A DNA stretch of 64,000 nt. Source: Unio delphinus (Eukaryota > Mollusca > Bivalvia > Unionida > Unionidae). Under the pieces are notes generated by a model that did no database searches, was not told the DNA's origin, and saw only the letters and a program-made list of their open reading frames with translations. Below, piece by piece: positions 18,484-33,330 of this stretch (its first letter is position 1; each line of letters begins with the position of its first letter). Both the position numbers and the translations under genes were made by a program. Location: contig JAQISU010000036.1 in assembly GCA_029339505.1 (NCBI GenBank), positions 5,699,501 through 5,763,500 on the forward strand, read 5' to 3'.

Positions 18484-18604
18484 CTTTAACTGATAACTTT
18501 TCTACAGTTCCTATTTCAAACACAACAGAGGACACAATGCTGTTTGGAGTCTCAATGGCTGCGTAAACAAATGTAATAGAAAGAGCAGTCCATATTAGAT
18601 ACAT
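18484..18604 (-). CDS. Candidate first coding exon with a signal peptide
   Basis: ATG at 18602-18604 begins MYLIWTALSITFVYA, a good secretory signal peptide with a cleavage site after an Ala. About 24 further residues lead to a consensus splice donor (G|GTAAGTG) after 18484. The exon is 121 nt and ends in phase 1. It would be the start of a secreted or membrane protein on the minus strand, with later exons to the left. I could not identify those exons with confidence; the viral element may occupy one of its introns. An (AT)n tract lies immediately upstream (18629-18731). Confidence 0.45.
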
Positions 18605-18625
18605 CAATCAAATCTTTGGCAAAAC

Positions 18626-18739
<114 letters not shown>

Positions 18740-18778
18740 TTATTTATTTATCGCCAGCGTCATTATTAATGTTTTTAC

Positions 18779-19258
18779 TTAATTCGTCATTATTTTGTAA
18801 CTGTTATAATTGTCTTGGAATCTGCACTTTGGTTTGGTCTTCGTTTTTAAGCGATGAAGTATGTTTACGAACATTAAAAATAATTTGCAAATGTAATAAA
18901 TATGCAAATTAATAATTGCTAGTGTTTTGCCAAGATCAGAATCGCTTCTTGTGTCAGACGCTTTGATGTCCGGATCCGTTTGGACGGCTTTCTCAGAACA
19001 TTCCACGTGGTCAGCTTCATACGGATGTGCTTTGGTAACATTCTTCCTGCTGTTGGTCTTGATTTCGGGCTGCATACCTAATTTGCAGATTTTTTCCAGG
19101 ACGAAAGGACCAATATTATTAGCGTGGGTTTTATATTTAGGCATGACGTTTTTCGGATGTAATATTGGCCCTCCTTCTGAAATTAGTTCTGACCGTTGTT
19201 GGCTGAAAAGCTTAATTTTCTCTTCGATTGCTGGAGTAAGGCGCTTTGCCATTTTCAC
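18779..19258 (-). CDS. Unrecognised ORF, possibly a coding exon
   Basis: The open frame opens just after a pyrimidine-rich TTTCAG that could be a splice acceptor. The first true ATG gives MAKRLTPAIEEKIKLFSQQR. About 115 residues look like normal soluble protein: charged, low in low-complexity runs, with ELISEGGPILHPKNVMPKYK and ECSEKAVQTDPDIKASD. The last 40 residues are AT-driven and probably non-coding, so a splice or a truncation is likely before 18900. I do not recognise the family and cannot say whether it is a host exon or a transposon remnant. Confidence 0.35.
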   Translation of the reverse strand: MKMAKRLTPAIEEKIKLFSQQRSELISEGGPILHPKNVMPKYKTHANNIGPFVLEKICKLGMQPEIKTNSRKNVTKAHPYEADHVECSEKAVQTDPDIKASDTRSDSDLGKTLAIINLHIYYICKLFLMFVNILHRLKTKTKPKCRFQDNYNSYKIMTN

Positions 19259-19740
19259 TGAAAGATAAAATGATTAACACATAATGTTAAATCGAACTCG
19301 AAAATGAAACAGCCTTTAAGAAGTAAATTGTTGGTCGGCATGAACATAATATTATTTCTGTTAAACACAAACTAGATTCTTTGGATAATGCTATTGCTGA
19401 GTAATAACGTTCTCTGTTACTCAGTTCATCACCACAATGTTCGATAATCATACGTTGCGAACAATGTTCACCGGCAAAAATAAGGTATTTTCAAGTTGGT
19501 TCCCGGGTACCGAAGTAAGTTAAAGCACTCGCCTTTGCCATCACTGTCAGATCACCATTGCCCACGTGGAGTCGACGATAAGACTCAGATAATGTGGGTT
19601 TCTGTAAAGGTTTCCCCATGCTTCCTTTGTAGTAAGTATGACTTCTTGTACAAATTTAAATTCACGACACCAACAATTTCCAAGTTGCTTGACATTTGTG
19701 ATGAGTGTAGCTAAATTTTTATATTGACAGTTCGGCAAAA

Positions 19741-19744
<4 letters not shown>

Positions 19745-19812
<68 letters not shown>

Positions 19813-19906
19813 CATTCACATACAAACATGTATCATCTTTACCGACTGCTCACATATGTTCAACTACAATGATAACTCCGATATGTGGAACACATCTTTT
19901 AGGATG

Positions 19907-19982
<76 letters not shown>
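19745..19982. repeat. (CT)n (19745-19809) and (AT)n (19909-19982) microsatellites
   Basis: Two pure dinucleotide tracts lie about 100 bp apart. The unique spacer has no coding signal. Confidence 0.95.
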
Positions 19983-19986
<4 letters not shown>

Positions 19987-20099
19987 ATATATTTAATTGC
20001 AAAGAGTCATAAAGTGTTTGAAAATGGCATCTTTCTTCATTCGAGTCTAATAAGCAAAACGGTTTCTGTTCATGTGCGGAATACACTAACTATACGACG

Positions 20100-20748
20100 G
20101 ACAACATACATGTTTATATATTCGCAGATATCTTTCAGTTCATGCCAACAAAATACGTGTGCGTTCATTAGTACTTTCAAAACTGGACTATTGCAACCCA
20201 ATTATGTCTCCTTTGTGTCAATATCGTCTCCAGATACTTCAAAAAGTTCCAGCATATATGATAGGATCATCTTTAGAGTACCACGATCAGAGCACAATTT
20301 CCCTCTGCACTATACCCTTCACTGGTTATCCATTCGATCCATAATTTTACACAAAATGTGTTCTCTGTGCTACGTTTCATTGTCGCACTCCGGTCCAACA
20401 TACCTATCCTACCTGACCCATGTGTACATACCAGCATGTCACTTACGGTATTCTTCTAACAATCGTACACGCATTATGAAAACGAAGTCAAATTGACAAT
20501 GTCTTTTTGCATATCAGGGCCGAGCAACGTGGAACAAATTGCCCACTGAACATAGACACAAAAACACCGTGATCATATTCAAGATTGATCGTACAGCTAG
20601 CATTGTTCGACTCCTAGAACAAACTTAAAGACCTAATAATGTTTCCGACATTACATATTTTGAGCATGTTTTATGTTTTCCAATATATAGTGTTTGTTTG
20701 TTTGTAAATCCCTTGATATTCTAGAGATTATGCGCTATACAAAGTGCA

Positions 20749-20804
<56 letters not shown>

Positions 20805-20812
20805 TTATCAAG

Positions 20813-20847
<35 letters not shown>

Positions 20848-20855
20848 AAAAATAT
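20100..20855 (+). mobile_element. 3' end of a CR1/L2-like non-LTR retrotransposon
   Basis: The conceptual translation, spread over shifted frames, contains LSKLDYCNPIM, GPTYLSYL and TWNKLP. These are hallmarks of the C-terminal end of CR1/L2/Jockey-type reverse transcriptases. It ends in a 3' UTR and a (TTA)n tail (20752-20850). Stops and shifts are frequent, so it is a dead copy. The same 3' sequence is found reversed near 33.1 and 59.7 kb. Confidence 0.7.
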
Positions 20856-22285
20856 GTATAGCTTATTATCTTTTGTTAATTTAGGTAATACAAATTATGA
20901 CGATTTTGTTTTGTTACAATAAAATCGATGCCGACTGAACATATTTTGGACCTGTGAACTTGCTTTAGGTATGTCAAATGCACACGAGTAGTAATTAATA
21001 GCAATTGTATGCATGTATTATTTATCTAGGTACAATTATTTGAACAACCATGACTTTGTTATCACATTACGCACGCTTGATGACACGTGATAGTTACCAC
21101 ACTGAGCCCATACAAGTGGAAACCTAGTCCAATACAACCAATATAATCATACCACTCTGAGTATTTTCATCGACAAATACATATACACATGGAAGTAAAA
21201 GTATAAACGCATGGACAACAGACAAGCACGTACATGCCCACACAGTCCAATATCCTGGTCCATGAGTGTTATACACATCAATGCCATTGACGCAACGCGG
21301 ATATCACGTGAGTGCGCCGCAACCACGAGGCGGGTAAGTAAAGCATCAAATCATGCATGGTAAGCAAACCAGTCACCATTATCCAGTTACCTGGGCTAAG
21401 GCGAACCTTACCAAGTGATAAGACATGTTAAGTTGAAAACGTAGCATGCGTAATTTAACATGTTACGTGTTTTCAAGGACACTCATAACAACAACTTGTC
21501 TTCGAAGATCACAGCAACGCGCCTGTAGTGGGAACTATCTGTAGGGACCAGCTATATATTTTTCAAGTTAATGAAAGTACTTATCGACAACACAATCTCT
21601 CGTCAACTACAGGTGTTCAAACAAAATAGTATAACCGGCTGCAAAGTACGAATGTTGTGCTGGGAAATCGTCAAACCTGCGTCAATGTCGTGATGCCTGC
21701 CTTCCTACAACCAAAGTTTGTGATATATGCACTTGCGATTTGAGTGTTCCCTAACCTAAGTAAACCGTATTATTGATCGCTATTTGTATATTGAAAATCA
21801 TAAGATTGGTGGCTTGATAATCAGCCCAAGTTAAGTTTTGAAAGGCCTGTTAGGTACTTATTCGCCAGGAGAAATCTCCGTGAGCAGTGTTTTGCGTTTG
21901 GTATGTTTGCGAACCAGCACATTAATTAGTGACCAAACAAACAAATGGCGGCTTGTTTGTTCGGTTTGAGGGATTTGGTCAGAACATCTTCACTAATAAT
22001 GTCACCACCATCACGTTATATTGCATCATCGGAGGTACGGTTAGCTGATAAGATACTGTGTGTTTGGCTCCGAAAATAACCTTTCAAATATAGTTGTTAA
22101 ACCCAGATAAAAAACGGAGATGAAATCGCACACAAACATATTAGTAAGACTTTATGAATTTCAATTGACTCAAATCAAATGTTGTGACTTGGGATGGTAA
22201 TATTGACCTGATCCTTTGCATCTATTTAGTACATACCCATTCAATATTTTGAAGCGTTCGATACTACTTTTCAATCTCACACTTA
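20856..22285. other. Unique non-coding DNA
   Basis: No gene, RNA or repeat was recognised. Confidence 0.5.
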
Positions 22286-22289
22286 AAAT

Positions 22290-22600
22290 GGACCGCTCCG
22301 GTGATCTAGTGGTTAAAGCGTCCGCCGCGGAAGCATGAATTCGTAAGTTTGATCCCGGGCCGAGTCATACCAAAGACTTAAAAAAATGGTACTAACAGCT
22401 GCTTCGTTTGACGTACAGCATTAAGATATTAGTGTTAGTTAGGACTGGTCGGCCTGGTGTAACGATAATATGAATGGGTGGGACATCATGGTTCATGTCT
22501 GCGGCATGATGCCCCAGTGCTAGACATCACTATAAACTGCCTCACTGCAGATATCGTAGTGATATAAGTAACCAATTGTTAAAGTTACGTTAAACACCTT
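22290..22600 (+). repeat. tRNA-derived SINE (core-type)
   Basis: The head resembles a tRNA, with an A box (GTGATCTAGTGG) and a B box (AGTTTGATCCC). The body contains TGGTACTAACAGCTGC and CATGATGCCCCAGTGCTA, shared with the reverse copy near 30.3-30.5 kb. The tail ends in GTTAAACACC. It belongs to a core-type SINE family of the kind seen in molluscs. Confidence 0.75.
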
Positions 22601-25600
22601 ATCAAACAGACAAATAAACACACATAAATGTTACGTAACTATAAGACTACATTTAAAACTTGAAACGTTATAACAGAATCTACTGATAAAAAACCGGTAT
22701 GATGTATTGTTATACATTTTAAATTATTTAAAAAATGCATACACATGTTCGTAATTTTAAACTGGTAGTCAAACGTGTTGAAAATGAACGTGTTTGCCAT
22801 TCGTATTATTGGCGACAGGTAGTTGATGTGCACATTGCGGTATATTGGCAGAAAAAGAAGACTTAGTTGGGGTGGACAGCAATATCGGGGACAGAATGTT
22901 TGAAATTGAGTTCTCAGATTAAACATATGTGCGAAGTGACATCAAACACGAGAGAGACAGACAGAGAGGGAGAGACAGACAGACAGACATCATGTACTTT
23001 GCTACATACAAATCTTGATTATTTTTTAAGCCCAAACAAAGTAAGAAAGATTCAAGGAGTCCTGTCAAAATCCAATACATGCTTATAAATGTCCCGTACA
23101 TGGAAGACAAAATTTACCACATATTTAGTCCTCAAGAGACATCCCACAACGTAAATCATCTAAAATTCTAATTTTAGTATCACTTTTTGGATCAGTTTGT
23201 TACTTTTAAAAATTAAATTAATAAATAAATATTTTATATAAATAAAAAATAATTAGATTTATGTATAAAAACTATATGTATTTAATAACTCTTGGTATGT
23301 GAAATGTGCCCTGAATTTTGCTTGGGAGTGTATTTACTAAGTATAGAGTAGAAAACACGGACCACATACTGACAAACATCAAATGTTCCCTTTTATAATT
23401 AATGAGAATATTTCACTAACCTGTGAGTGCAGATTTAATTAATCCAGGTCAGATACACCTATTTTTATAATTCAAAGCTAAAGAGTAAATCCGTATCGTA
23501 ACCAATCGATAAGGCAACGGCACATAACATATCAAGGGCTAAAACCGGTTACGTACATACATGACAATGCTTTACGATGTATAAACCGATCTGCATTGAT
23601 TATTTTTCATGAGGTCGGAGCAGGTATGTATACTGTTTTTACATATTACAGGTTACACGTTATCCTTGTAAAACAATTTGCATTACTGAAAATCGTGTTT
23701 TATCGAAGCACATCCGTTTTAGGGGCTATGGTAGTGCAAACTAGTTTTTTTTTACCTGCCCAGTCTTATGATGACAGGTAAGTATGCTGCCAACGAATAA
23801 GTAAAAAGCAAAATGAGTAGCTAATTAATACTTTAATTCAATTCACATTAACGATCTTTGACTTATGTAAAGAAAATTAAAACATAAAAATGAAATACAT
23901 GATAATATAATCTATGTTTACACCCCAAGTATGATGTCACACAAACATCACTGTATGCGTATCAGTGCATAGACTACTTATGTTATTACCAATTTATCTG
24001 CATGTATGCACATATGCATCCATGTATTTATGCATGCATGCATACACACGAGAGTCCGGACTGTACAATATATATATATATATTATACCTGCTGTTTAAC
24101 CAAAGCATGTCTGTCGTCGTCACCGTCGCCATCGAATGACATTAATAATAATGTTAATGATATATTTGGGTAAAATTATTTTCAGCAAGCGTTTGCCTTG
24201 ATCATAACGAAGTATCCATCAGTAGACAGACCAGTGTTAGAAAACGATTTATAATCAAAAGGGAATATTACTGGCCGAATACGAAAGGGAGATTACTCTG
24301 AGCTTAACATGGATAGACAATGAATAGCATCACAGACATTTCAGTAAGTAGCAACATTGCATTTTGGGTATTTGTAAACTTTTACTTAATACGAAACACT
24401 TATTCTTACCAGATCCACGACCAAATTACTTTGAGGAGATGTTATAGGCCTAGGACAGAACTGTCGGTGACCTTTAAGGTAAAACCAGGAATGGATGAGT
24501 ACAATGCTACACATGTTTGAATATTTACTTATATGATTGTGTGATTTAGGCCTCATGTGGCCTGTGACAAAGATCACAAGTGCAGTACGTTGTTCAATTT
24601 GGAACCATGCATCAATTTTATGGAACCAAGAAGCGATTTTTGGCGACTTTATAGCCATCCGATATTACGATAAAAATTCATAAAGAATGTAGGAATGGCA
24701 AATGGAAAATTGCCATCAGGATGCGTGGCATGTGAAAAACTAAACCAAAAGTAGAATATCACCATCTATGGATTTCAGAATGGTACGAGTTTCATCTCAC
24801 ATACCAGTTTTCAGCTAAACAGGTCATGCCAACGGTATCAAATGGAATATTATCATACCCAACTTGAAATAAATGCCGGAAATTAGATAAAGCTCCAATA
24901 ATTGACTAATTCCCATTGATCGATTATGATCCCACATCATTATTTCAAAATCTTGCTCTCAGAGTCTGTGCTTCCGAATAGTGTATTAAGGTGTGAATTT
25001 GTAAACAGTATATTCCGCATTAGTTATGCTTACGATCAATAAACGAACAAATCAAATGAATAGCTTTAATTTATATTCACATAGTATTTTCACCCCTAAA
25101 CGTATTGAAAGACCGATCGAGAATGAAAAGGAAAATAATGTTCTTACCATCTCAGTTCTCTTGTATCGAGAGCCTTGATTAAGATGCAGCTATGCGCGGT
25201 GGGAAGAAACACTCATAACATTCATATTGTCTGATTACTTCACTAAACGTGATTAAGGTAAACCTATAATGCGGCTTAGTGCTATTCTTATAGTGTTTAC
25301 TGGTATCCAAGATGTACCCAGGTAATAATGCCGGTAGCACGTATACAAAGTGACCTGGATATATTACCTTGAACGTCCAATTCATAAACGGTGCATGAAC
25401 ATTCTTCCCGTGAGGTACAGTGGGGTGGAGGTCTCCACTATTAATTTATGAAATTGGGTTTATAAAAGATATGTACGTGGAAAACGTACCAAGGTAATAT
25501 TGCCGGTAGCACGTAGACAAAGTGAACAGACAGTGAAGTGGAATGAATCATATTCTGAGAAAGAGAATAAGTATTAAGGAGAAAAAACTATTATTGTCGC

Positions 25601-25689
25601 ATTTGACCGCCTTTTTTGAGTGAGATTCAGGTGACATTGACAAACGTGTTATAATTTATGTGTTTGTTTCAATGTAATAGTGATTGCAA
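22601..25689. other. Non-coding DNA with a short dispersed duplication
   Basis: No gene is supported. A 37-bp segment with GCCGGTAGCACGTA and ACAAAGTGA occurs at about 25318 and about 25488. A GACA-rich tract lies near 22960-22990, and a short (AT)n at 24068-24083. Confidence 0.5.
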
Positions 25690-26460
25690 AGCTGCAAAAA
25701 GTAGTAATATATGATATGCATGTATTGCACAACAATGACAAGTGCAAGTAGTAATATATGATATGAATGTATTGCAAAACAAAGACAAGACCAAGTAGTC
25801 GTATATGATATGCATGTATTGCAAAACAAAGACAAGACCAAGTAGTCGTATATGATATGCATGTATTGCAAAACAAAGACAAGACCAAGTAGTCGTATAT
25901 GATATGCATGTATTGCGCAACAACGACAAGACCAAGTAGTCGTAAATGATATGCATGTATTGCACAACAACGACAAGACCAAGTAGTCGTATATGATATG
26001 CATGTATTGCAAAACAAAGACAATACCAAGTAGTCTTATATGATATGCATGTATTGCACAACAACGACAAGACCAAGTAGTCGTATATGATATGCATGTA
26101 TTGCAAAACAAAGACAAGACCAAGTAGTCGTATATGATATGCATGTATTGCAAAACAAAGACAAGACCAAGTAGTCGTATATGATATGCATGTATTGCAC
26201 AACAACGACAAGACCAAGTAGTCGTATATGATATGCATGTATTGCACAACAACGACAAGACCAAGTAGTCGTATATGATATGCATGTATTGCAAAACAAA
26301 GACAAGACCAAGTAGTCGTATATGATATGCATATATTGCACAACAATGACAAGAGCAAGTAGTTGTATATGATATGCATGTATTGCACAGCAACGACAAG
26401 AGCAAGTAGTCGCATATGATATGCATGCATTGCACCACAATGACAAGAGTATTCCTTTAA
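25690..26460. repeat. Minisatellite, 47-bp unit, about 16 copies
   Basis: The unit contains GTATATGATATGCATGTATT and CAAGACCAAGTAGTC. Two unit types alternate, one with CAAAACAAAG and one with CACAACAACG. Because 47 is not a multiple of three, all three minus frames stay open as long repetitive ORFs that are not genes. Confidence 0.95.
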
Positions 26461-27962
26461 TAAATCGTTTCATTTCATAGCCTCAGGTCATTACGTGCTT
26501 TTGGATATAAAAACAGCATTTGGGATGTTGCCATTAGAATTAAAATAAGAAATTTATTCCTTCGTTCTAATATGCATTCTTCGCGCAATGATATTTGCGT
26601 ATCTACGAATGTTGTGCGAGTTTCGTGATTATTTGTGTATTGTTCGATTTCAACTTTCAATGAGATCGGTTCAACTCCGTTGATGGAGCCTGATTGCAGA
26701 GTCCATCTTTCATATTGTTTCTAGTCAAAAATGTCAGAACTTTATGACATGCGCTGTAACAGCCGGTATATTATACAAACCTTCTAAACTAGGTCACCCC
26801 TTGTCATTATACTGTGTATAGTCATTTTTTGTATTTTTATTATTTATGTTCTTGCGTTTTATGTGTATTTGGATCTTATACACGCAATATTAATCGCAAT
26901 TTTTATATCAAATCATTCATCATTAAACATTACATTTGTATCAACATCAGCTGTGTTGTTGTAAATTTTAAATCCCACCTGGTTATCTTATGACAAGCGG
27001 TCATATTGGAACCTATTTTCTTCCTGATGAGATGCAAGATAGTGTTGGCAAAGTCTATATTGATATCAGTGATTACTAGCAGTCGCCAAAGCGTTCCTTA
27101 ACATACTAACAATCTCTTGCAAATGAACTGGAATTTTCCATTACAATGATGTCGCCTAGGTCAAGCTAAATTGAGTACAAAGAGAGATCTGATAAGCACA
27201 TTATGTAGCAATGGTTTAGAACAGTAGTTCGTAATAAATCGATCAGAAACAAGAATTTGTTTTAAACTGATCAGTGTAACAGGATAACCGGATGGGAGTT
27301 TTGATTTACAACAACACAGTTGATACTGATACAAATACAATGCTTAATGACGAATGATTTCCATAACAAATTGCGATAAAATGTGAGTGGATATAATCCC
27401 AAATATCATACAACGCACGTACATAAATAATAAAAATACAAATAAATGACCATACACAGTACAAGACAAAGGGTTACAGATTCAGTAATTTTACCACGAA
27501 ATGAATGATGCGTTTTACTCAAACAGTAAAATATGTAACATATTACTCGCATTGTAAAATGTATTCACTCAAGTAGTGAAAGTAAATAAACAAAAAAATT
27601 ACAGATTTACAAATTATCTCTACAGTTTCCAAAACACACTGGTTTTTACGAACACCAAAAATCAGCCAGTAGCTAAAGTATTATATGTAAGGTGTTATAC
27701 AGTCCGTCACCAGCAAACTCCGCTATCAGTCATATTGGCCAATCAACCTGTCAATTTTTACAGGTTGGTCAATCAATCAATCAGCGCCCAGCAGTTTTGG
27801 TCAGCAACGCCCTATCACCCGCTACTTGACCAGCAACACTATTCAGCTATACTGTTGGTATGGTTCTACTCCATAGCTGGTACCATGTCGATCCCGATCA
27901 CTCTGATTACTGTATTCTCTCTGGTCAATATGTTCTCTCTGGTCAGCTGAAAAAAAGAAAGA

Positions 27963-27965
<3 letters not shown>
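26461..27965. other. Non-coding DNA
   Basis: No coding or RNA feature was recognised. A (GGTCAATCAATC)-type short repeat occurs near 27765. Confidence 0.45.

Positions 27966-27968
<3 letters not shown>

Positions 27969-28042
<74 letters not shown>
27969..28042. repeat. (AT)n microsatellite
   Basis: This is a pure AT tract followed by a short CACACG-rich stretch. Confidence 0.95.
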
Positions 28043-28048
<6 letters not shown>

Positions 28049-28630
28049 GCACACACTCACACGCACACACAAAGCCGTGTACTATGCAAGCCAGTGGCAT
28101 ATATGATAAAATGTAATGACGTTACACACGGTACGTTATACAGACTACAATATAGGCACAATAAGTACAAAACAATATTTATATCATATCGTGTGCTAAC
28201 GGCGTTAGACCCTACAACAACAGCAGCAACAACAAACAATACACACTAGTTCAGAAGTGAAATGAACCGTGCCTGATAATAATTATACAGTACTAAACGT
28301 TTCTTAAAAATGCAATTTTATATTGCCAATATAACTTGCTAAGTCGCAAACAAGAATAGAACATATTTGCATGAGAGCACATGCTGGATCTACGTAGAAA
28401 ATACACAAAGATAAACGTGGTAGTACAATAGTTTTAACCTTTACACACTAATGTAATAACATCCATACCTCTATAGCTGAAGATGTGCATGTCATAAAAG
28501 TAGATTCTCACTGAAAAGACATTCTGTCATATTGTCTGTGCATTGGAAGCGTTCGATTCTTCCCATCAAAACGCATTTTGCAAGTGCGACATAGAATAAA
28601 CTGAAGTCACTATTTCGAAATATTGTACTA

Positions 28631-30129
<1,499 letters not shown>

Positions 30130-30289
30130 CTTCTTTAAAAACACTATGAAGACGGATTTGCAGTAGAATATATTTTACTCAAGTACATTTTGCTGTGTAT
30201 GTGTGTGTTTGTGTGTGTTTGATTTATATTTTACATGTAGTTTTACCTATTTTTCAGCCATATAGCTACTATGTATAGAGTGTGACAGT

Positions 30290-30535
30290 TTATAATGATG
30301 TTTAGCACTGGGGCATCGTGCCGCAGACACGTAGCATGATGTACCATCGAGTCACATTATTCTGACACGAGGCCGACCAATCCTAACACTAACCTTTTAA
30401 CGCTGAGCGTCAAGCGAGGCAGCTGTTAGTACCATTTCAAAATCTTTAGTGTGATTCGCCCATAATTCGAACTCGCGACCTCCTACATCTGGAGAGGACA
30501 CTCTACCACAAAGCTACACGGGCGGCTCTTTTAGT
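30290..30535 (-). repeat. tRNA-derived SINE (core-type), reverse orientation
   Basis: Read on the minus strand it has a tRNA-like head (GTGTAGCTTTGTGGTAGAGT, then GAGTTCGAATT as B box). The same TGGTACTAACAGCTGC and GATGCCCCAGTGCTA segments as the 22.3-kb copy follow. Confidence 0.78.
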
Positions 30536-30639
30536 GAATTACGTTTTGTTCCAAATCGAGCGAGAGCCGGGATGCAGCTACTGACCCAGTATCAATAATA
30601 CTATTTATTGTATCTTTACTCAATACTTTTATTCATGTT

Positions 30640-31090
30640 CAAGTGTAAATGTATTTGGATTGAAATACGTATTATCTTCATGTTCAAGTGTAAATGTATT
30701 TTGGATTGAAGTACGTATTATATTCCTGTTCAAGTGTAAATGTATTTGGATTGAAATACGTATGATCTTCATGTTCAAGTGTAAATGTATATGGGATTGA
30801 AATACGTATTATATTCCTGTTCAAGTGTAAATGTATTTTGGATTGAAGTACGTATTATATTCCTGTTCAAGTGTAAATGTATTTGGATTGAAATACGTAT
30901 TATATTCCTGTTCAAGTGTACATGTATATGAGATTGAAGTACGTATTATATTCCTGTTCAAGTGTAAATGTATTTTGGATTGAAGTACGTATTATATTCC
31001 TGTTCAAGTGCAAATGTATTTGGGATTGAAATACGTATTATATTTATGTTCAAGCTTAAATGTATTTTGGATAGAAATACGTATTGCGTT
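30640..31090. repeat. Minisatellite, 47-48-bp unit, about 9 copies
   Basis: The unit contains GTTCAAGTGTAAATGTATTT and GGATTGAAATACGTATTAT. Copies differ by a few substitutions and single-base indels. Confidence 0.9.
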
Positions 31091-31199
31091 TTTAGTCTGA
31101 CCAATAATAAGTGTTTTTGTCATTGTCTGTCCAAAAGACGATGATTATGTACAAAAACAAAACTCTACTCATCTTCTCATTCAATTCCATCTGGATTAA

Positions 31200-31385
31200 T
31201 ATGCAGAAGTCCTTATAGGTTCTAAGTGTGTATAGAGTCCCTATAGGTTATATGTGTGTATAACGTCCATATAGGTTCTAAGTGTGTATGAAGACCCTAT
31301 AGGTTCTAAGTGTGTATGAAGACCCTATAGGTTCTAAGTGTGTATAAAGTCCCTACAGGTTCTAAGTGTGTATAAAGTCAAACGT
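31200..31385. repeat. Minisatellite, about 28-bp unit, about 7 copies
   Basis: The unit contains GGTTCTAAGTGTGTAT followed by AAGTCCCTATA. It is immediately followed by further simple arrays. Confidence 0.85.
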
Positions 31386-31529
31386 TAACAGTGTTACAAG
31401 TGTCATACCTCATTTGCGCGGAAGGGGGACAATTGGGAGGGGCTCGACATGTATTAAAGGATCAAAGGTGTTCATGGAGTTAAATGTGATGATGGGGTCA
31501 ATAAGGTTTAGAGCCTCATATGTGTGTAT

Positions 31530-31905
31530 CATAACAAGTGTTTATAGTGTCATAGTGTTTATAGTGTCATAGTGTTTATAGTGTCATACTGTTTATACTG
31601 TTATTGTATTTACAGTGTCATAGTGTTTATAGTGTCATAGTGTTTATAGTCTTATAGTATTTACAGTGTCATAGTGTTCATAGTGTTATAGTATTTACAG
31701 TGGCATAGTATTTACAGTGTCATAGTGTTCATAGTGTCACAGTGTTTATAGTGTTATAGTAGTTATATTGTCATAATGTGTATAGTGTCATAGTGTTTAT
31801 ATTGTTATATTGTTTATAGTGTTATAGTGTGTATAGTGTCATAATGTTTAAAGTGCTAGAGTATTTATAGTGTCATAGTGGTTATAGTGTCGTGGTGTTT
31901 ATTGG
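31530..31905. repeat. Minisatellite, 17-bp unit, about 20 copies
   Basis: The unit is close to TGTCATAGTGTTTATAG, with many point variants. Confidence 0.85.
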
Positions 31906-33036
31906 GTCCAATTTTAATTGGCCGCACGAGCACGATAGATTCTGAGAGAAAGACTAAAGGGATGGTAAAAGACAGTTAAGTGGTACCTCACTTTTGTTCT
32001 ACTAATTTGCGGCATTACAGGTGAAGGATAAATTAGCTTCAGATTACTTTGTATGAATCTATGGAGACCACAATAGTTTCTATGTAAGAAATGTTCATGA
32101 ACAATTAGTTTTTTCATTTTTAAGTTTTAAGAAGCATTGCTATAGTTTTATATTTTTTTATTTTTTTTTAAAAATTGGCTGCTATAACTTGTATTGTATG
32201 TCCCGGATATAAAGACGTCATGTTTAGCTGCACACACTTGGAGAAGAGGAAACGCAATGTTACAGTTTTGTTACAAAACCATATGAATGAGCCCGGTTTA
32301 AAAAAATGTCCTAAATGATTGGCTGTTTTGAAATCAACTTTCAAAACGTACGTCTTGATACATCAATAAATTTGACTTAAGCAGCAAGAAACGTTTATTC
32401 TCTTACCTAGGTATTATCAAGATAAAGAGTTATTATGCTTTTATAGTTTTCACCCCGTACTAAAGGCATATAACTATCAGCTTTCGTTTCAAATTACCAA
32501 TTTATTTGCACTTAAAAATTTCGAGTTACCCAAACGCCCCTTGGAAGACGTTTTTTTTTCTTTACATGCACATACATACGAACTCGCAAGTGTACTGAGC
32601 GACGATGAAAAGGCAGTAGTCAGGAGACTGGAAATTGTGATGTTATTTTTTATTTATTGTCATCATAGGGCAAAAAGAAAGTTCAATGACGTTACATTTG
32701 TACGACTAATTGAAAACAACAGCAAATCGTAAGTTAGAACTTTTCATTGGTATTTGATTTTTCTTATTCATGACTTGCACAAAATGGTAGTGTTTTTCTG
32801 TGCAAAAGAACTGCAGTAACATGTGACGTATATCCCATCACAAATCTATGACGTTATGTTTGCAACACACGTTTTGCGGCTTCAATGTTGCATTGTTCCC
32901 TACCCCAACGACTGGATTAACATCACCAAACAACGTCTTCTAATGTAGTCTTGTACACAATGACATAAACTAGAATAAATAGTGTTACATAAACGCCTGC
33001 TTTGGCTATAGAATGATAGCACATATTAAGGCAATG
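31906..33036. other. Non-coding DNA
   Basis: No feature was recognised. Confidence 0.45.
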
Positions 33037-33093
<57 letters not shown>

Positions 33094-33330
33094 GACTTCT
33101 ATACCGCCTAATCTTTAGAAGCTCTAAGCGCTTTACAACATCTTAAATGAATTACAAAAACAAAAGACAAAAACAAACACCACAAATTTGGAAAACACAA
33201 AATGCTGAAAATAATTAAGGTAGAAAACTTTTTAGGTCTTTAAGTTTATTTGTGCAGTCGAAAGAGGTGAGATTTCCTCCTATCCCGGTATTCAACTCAT
33301 CTCTGCATTCTTTTCTTATATTCCAAACAA
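33037..33330 (-). mobile_element. 3' fragment of the CR1/L2-like retrotransposon
   Basis: An (AAT)n tail (33037-33090) is followed by CGCCTAATCTTTAGAAGCTC, then TAAGCGCTTTACA and TGTGCAGTCGAAA. All are shared with the copy at 59.6-60.2 kb. Orientation is reverse, so the element's 3' end is at the left. Confidence 0.7.

Noticed and set aside
22290..22360. Functional tRNA gene
   Set aside because: The A and B boxes are there, but the cloverleaf is degenerate and it continues into a SINE body.
24320..24658. Short ORFs on both strands near 24.4 kb
   Set aside because: No motif, splice context or family resemblance; they overlap each other antisense.
25690..26460. CRISPR-like array
   Set aside because: Repeats are directly adjacent without unique spacers, and the DNA is eukaryotic.
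25649..26473. Long overlapping minus-strand ORFs up to 260 codons
   Set aside because: They are translations of the 47-bp tandem array in three frames, not genes.
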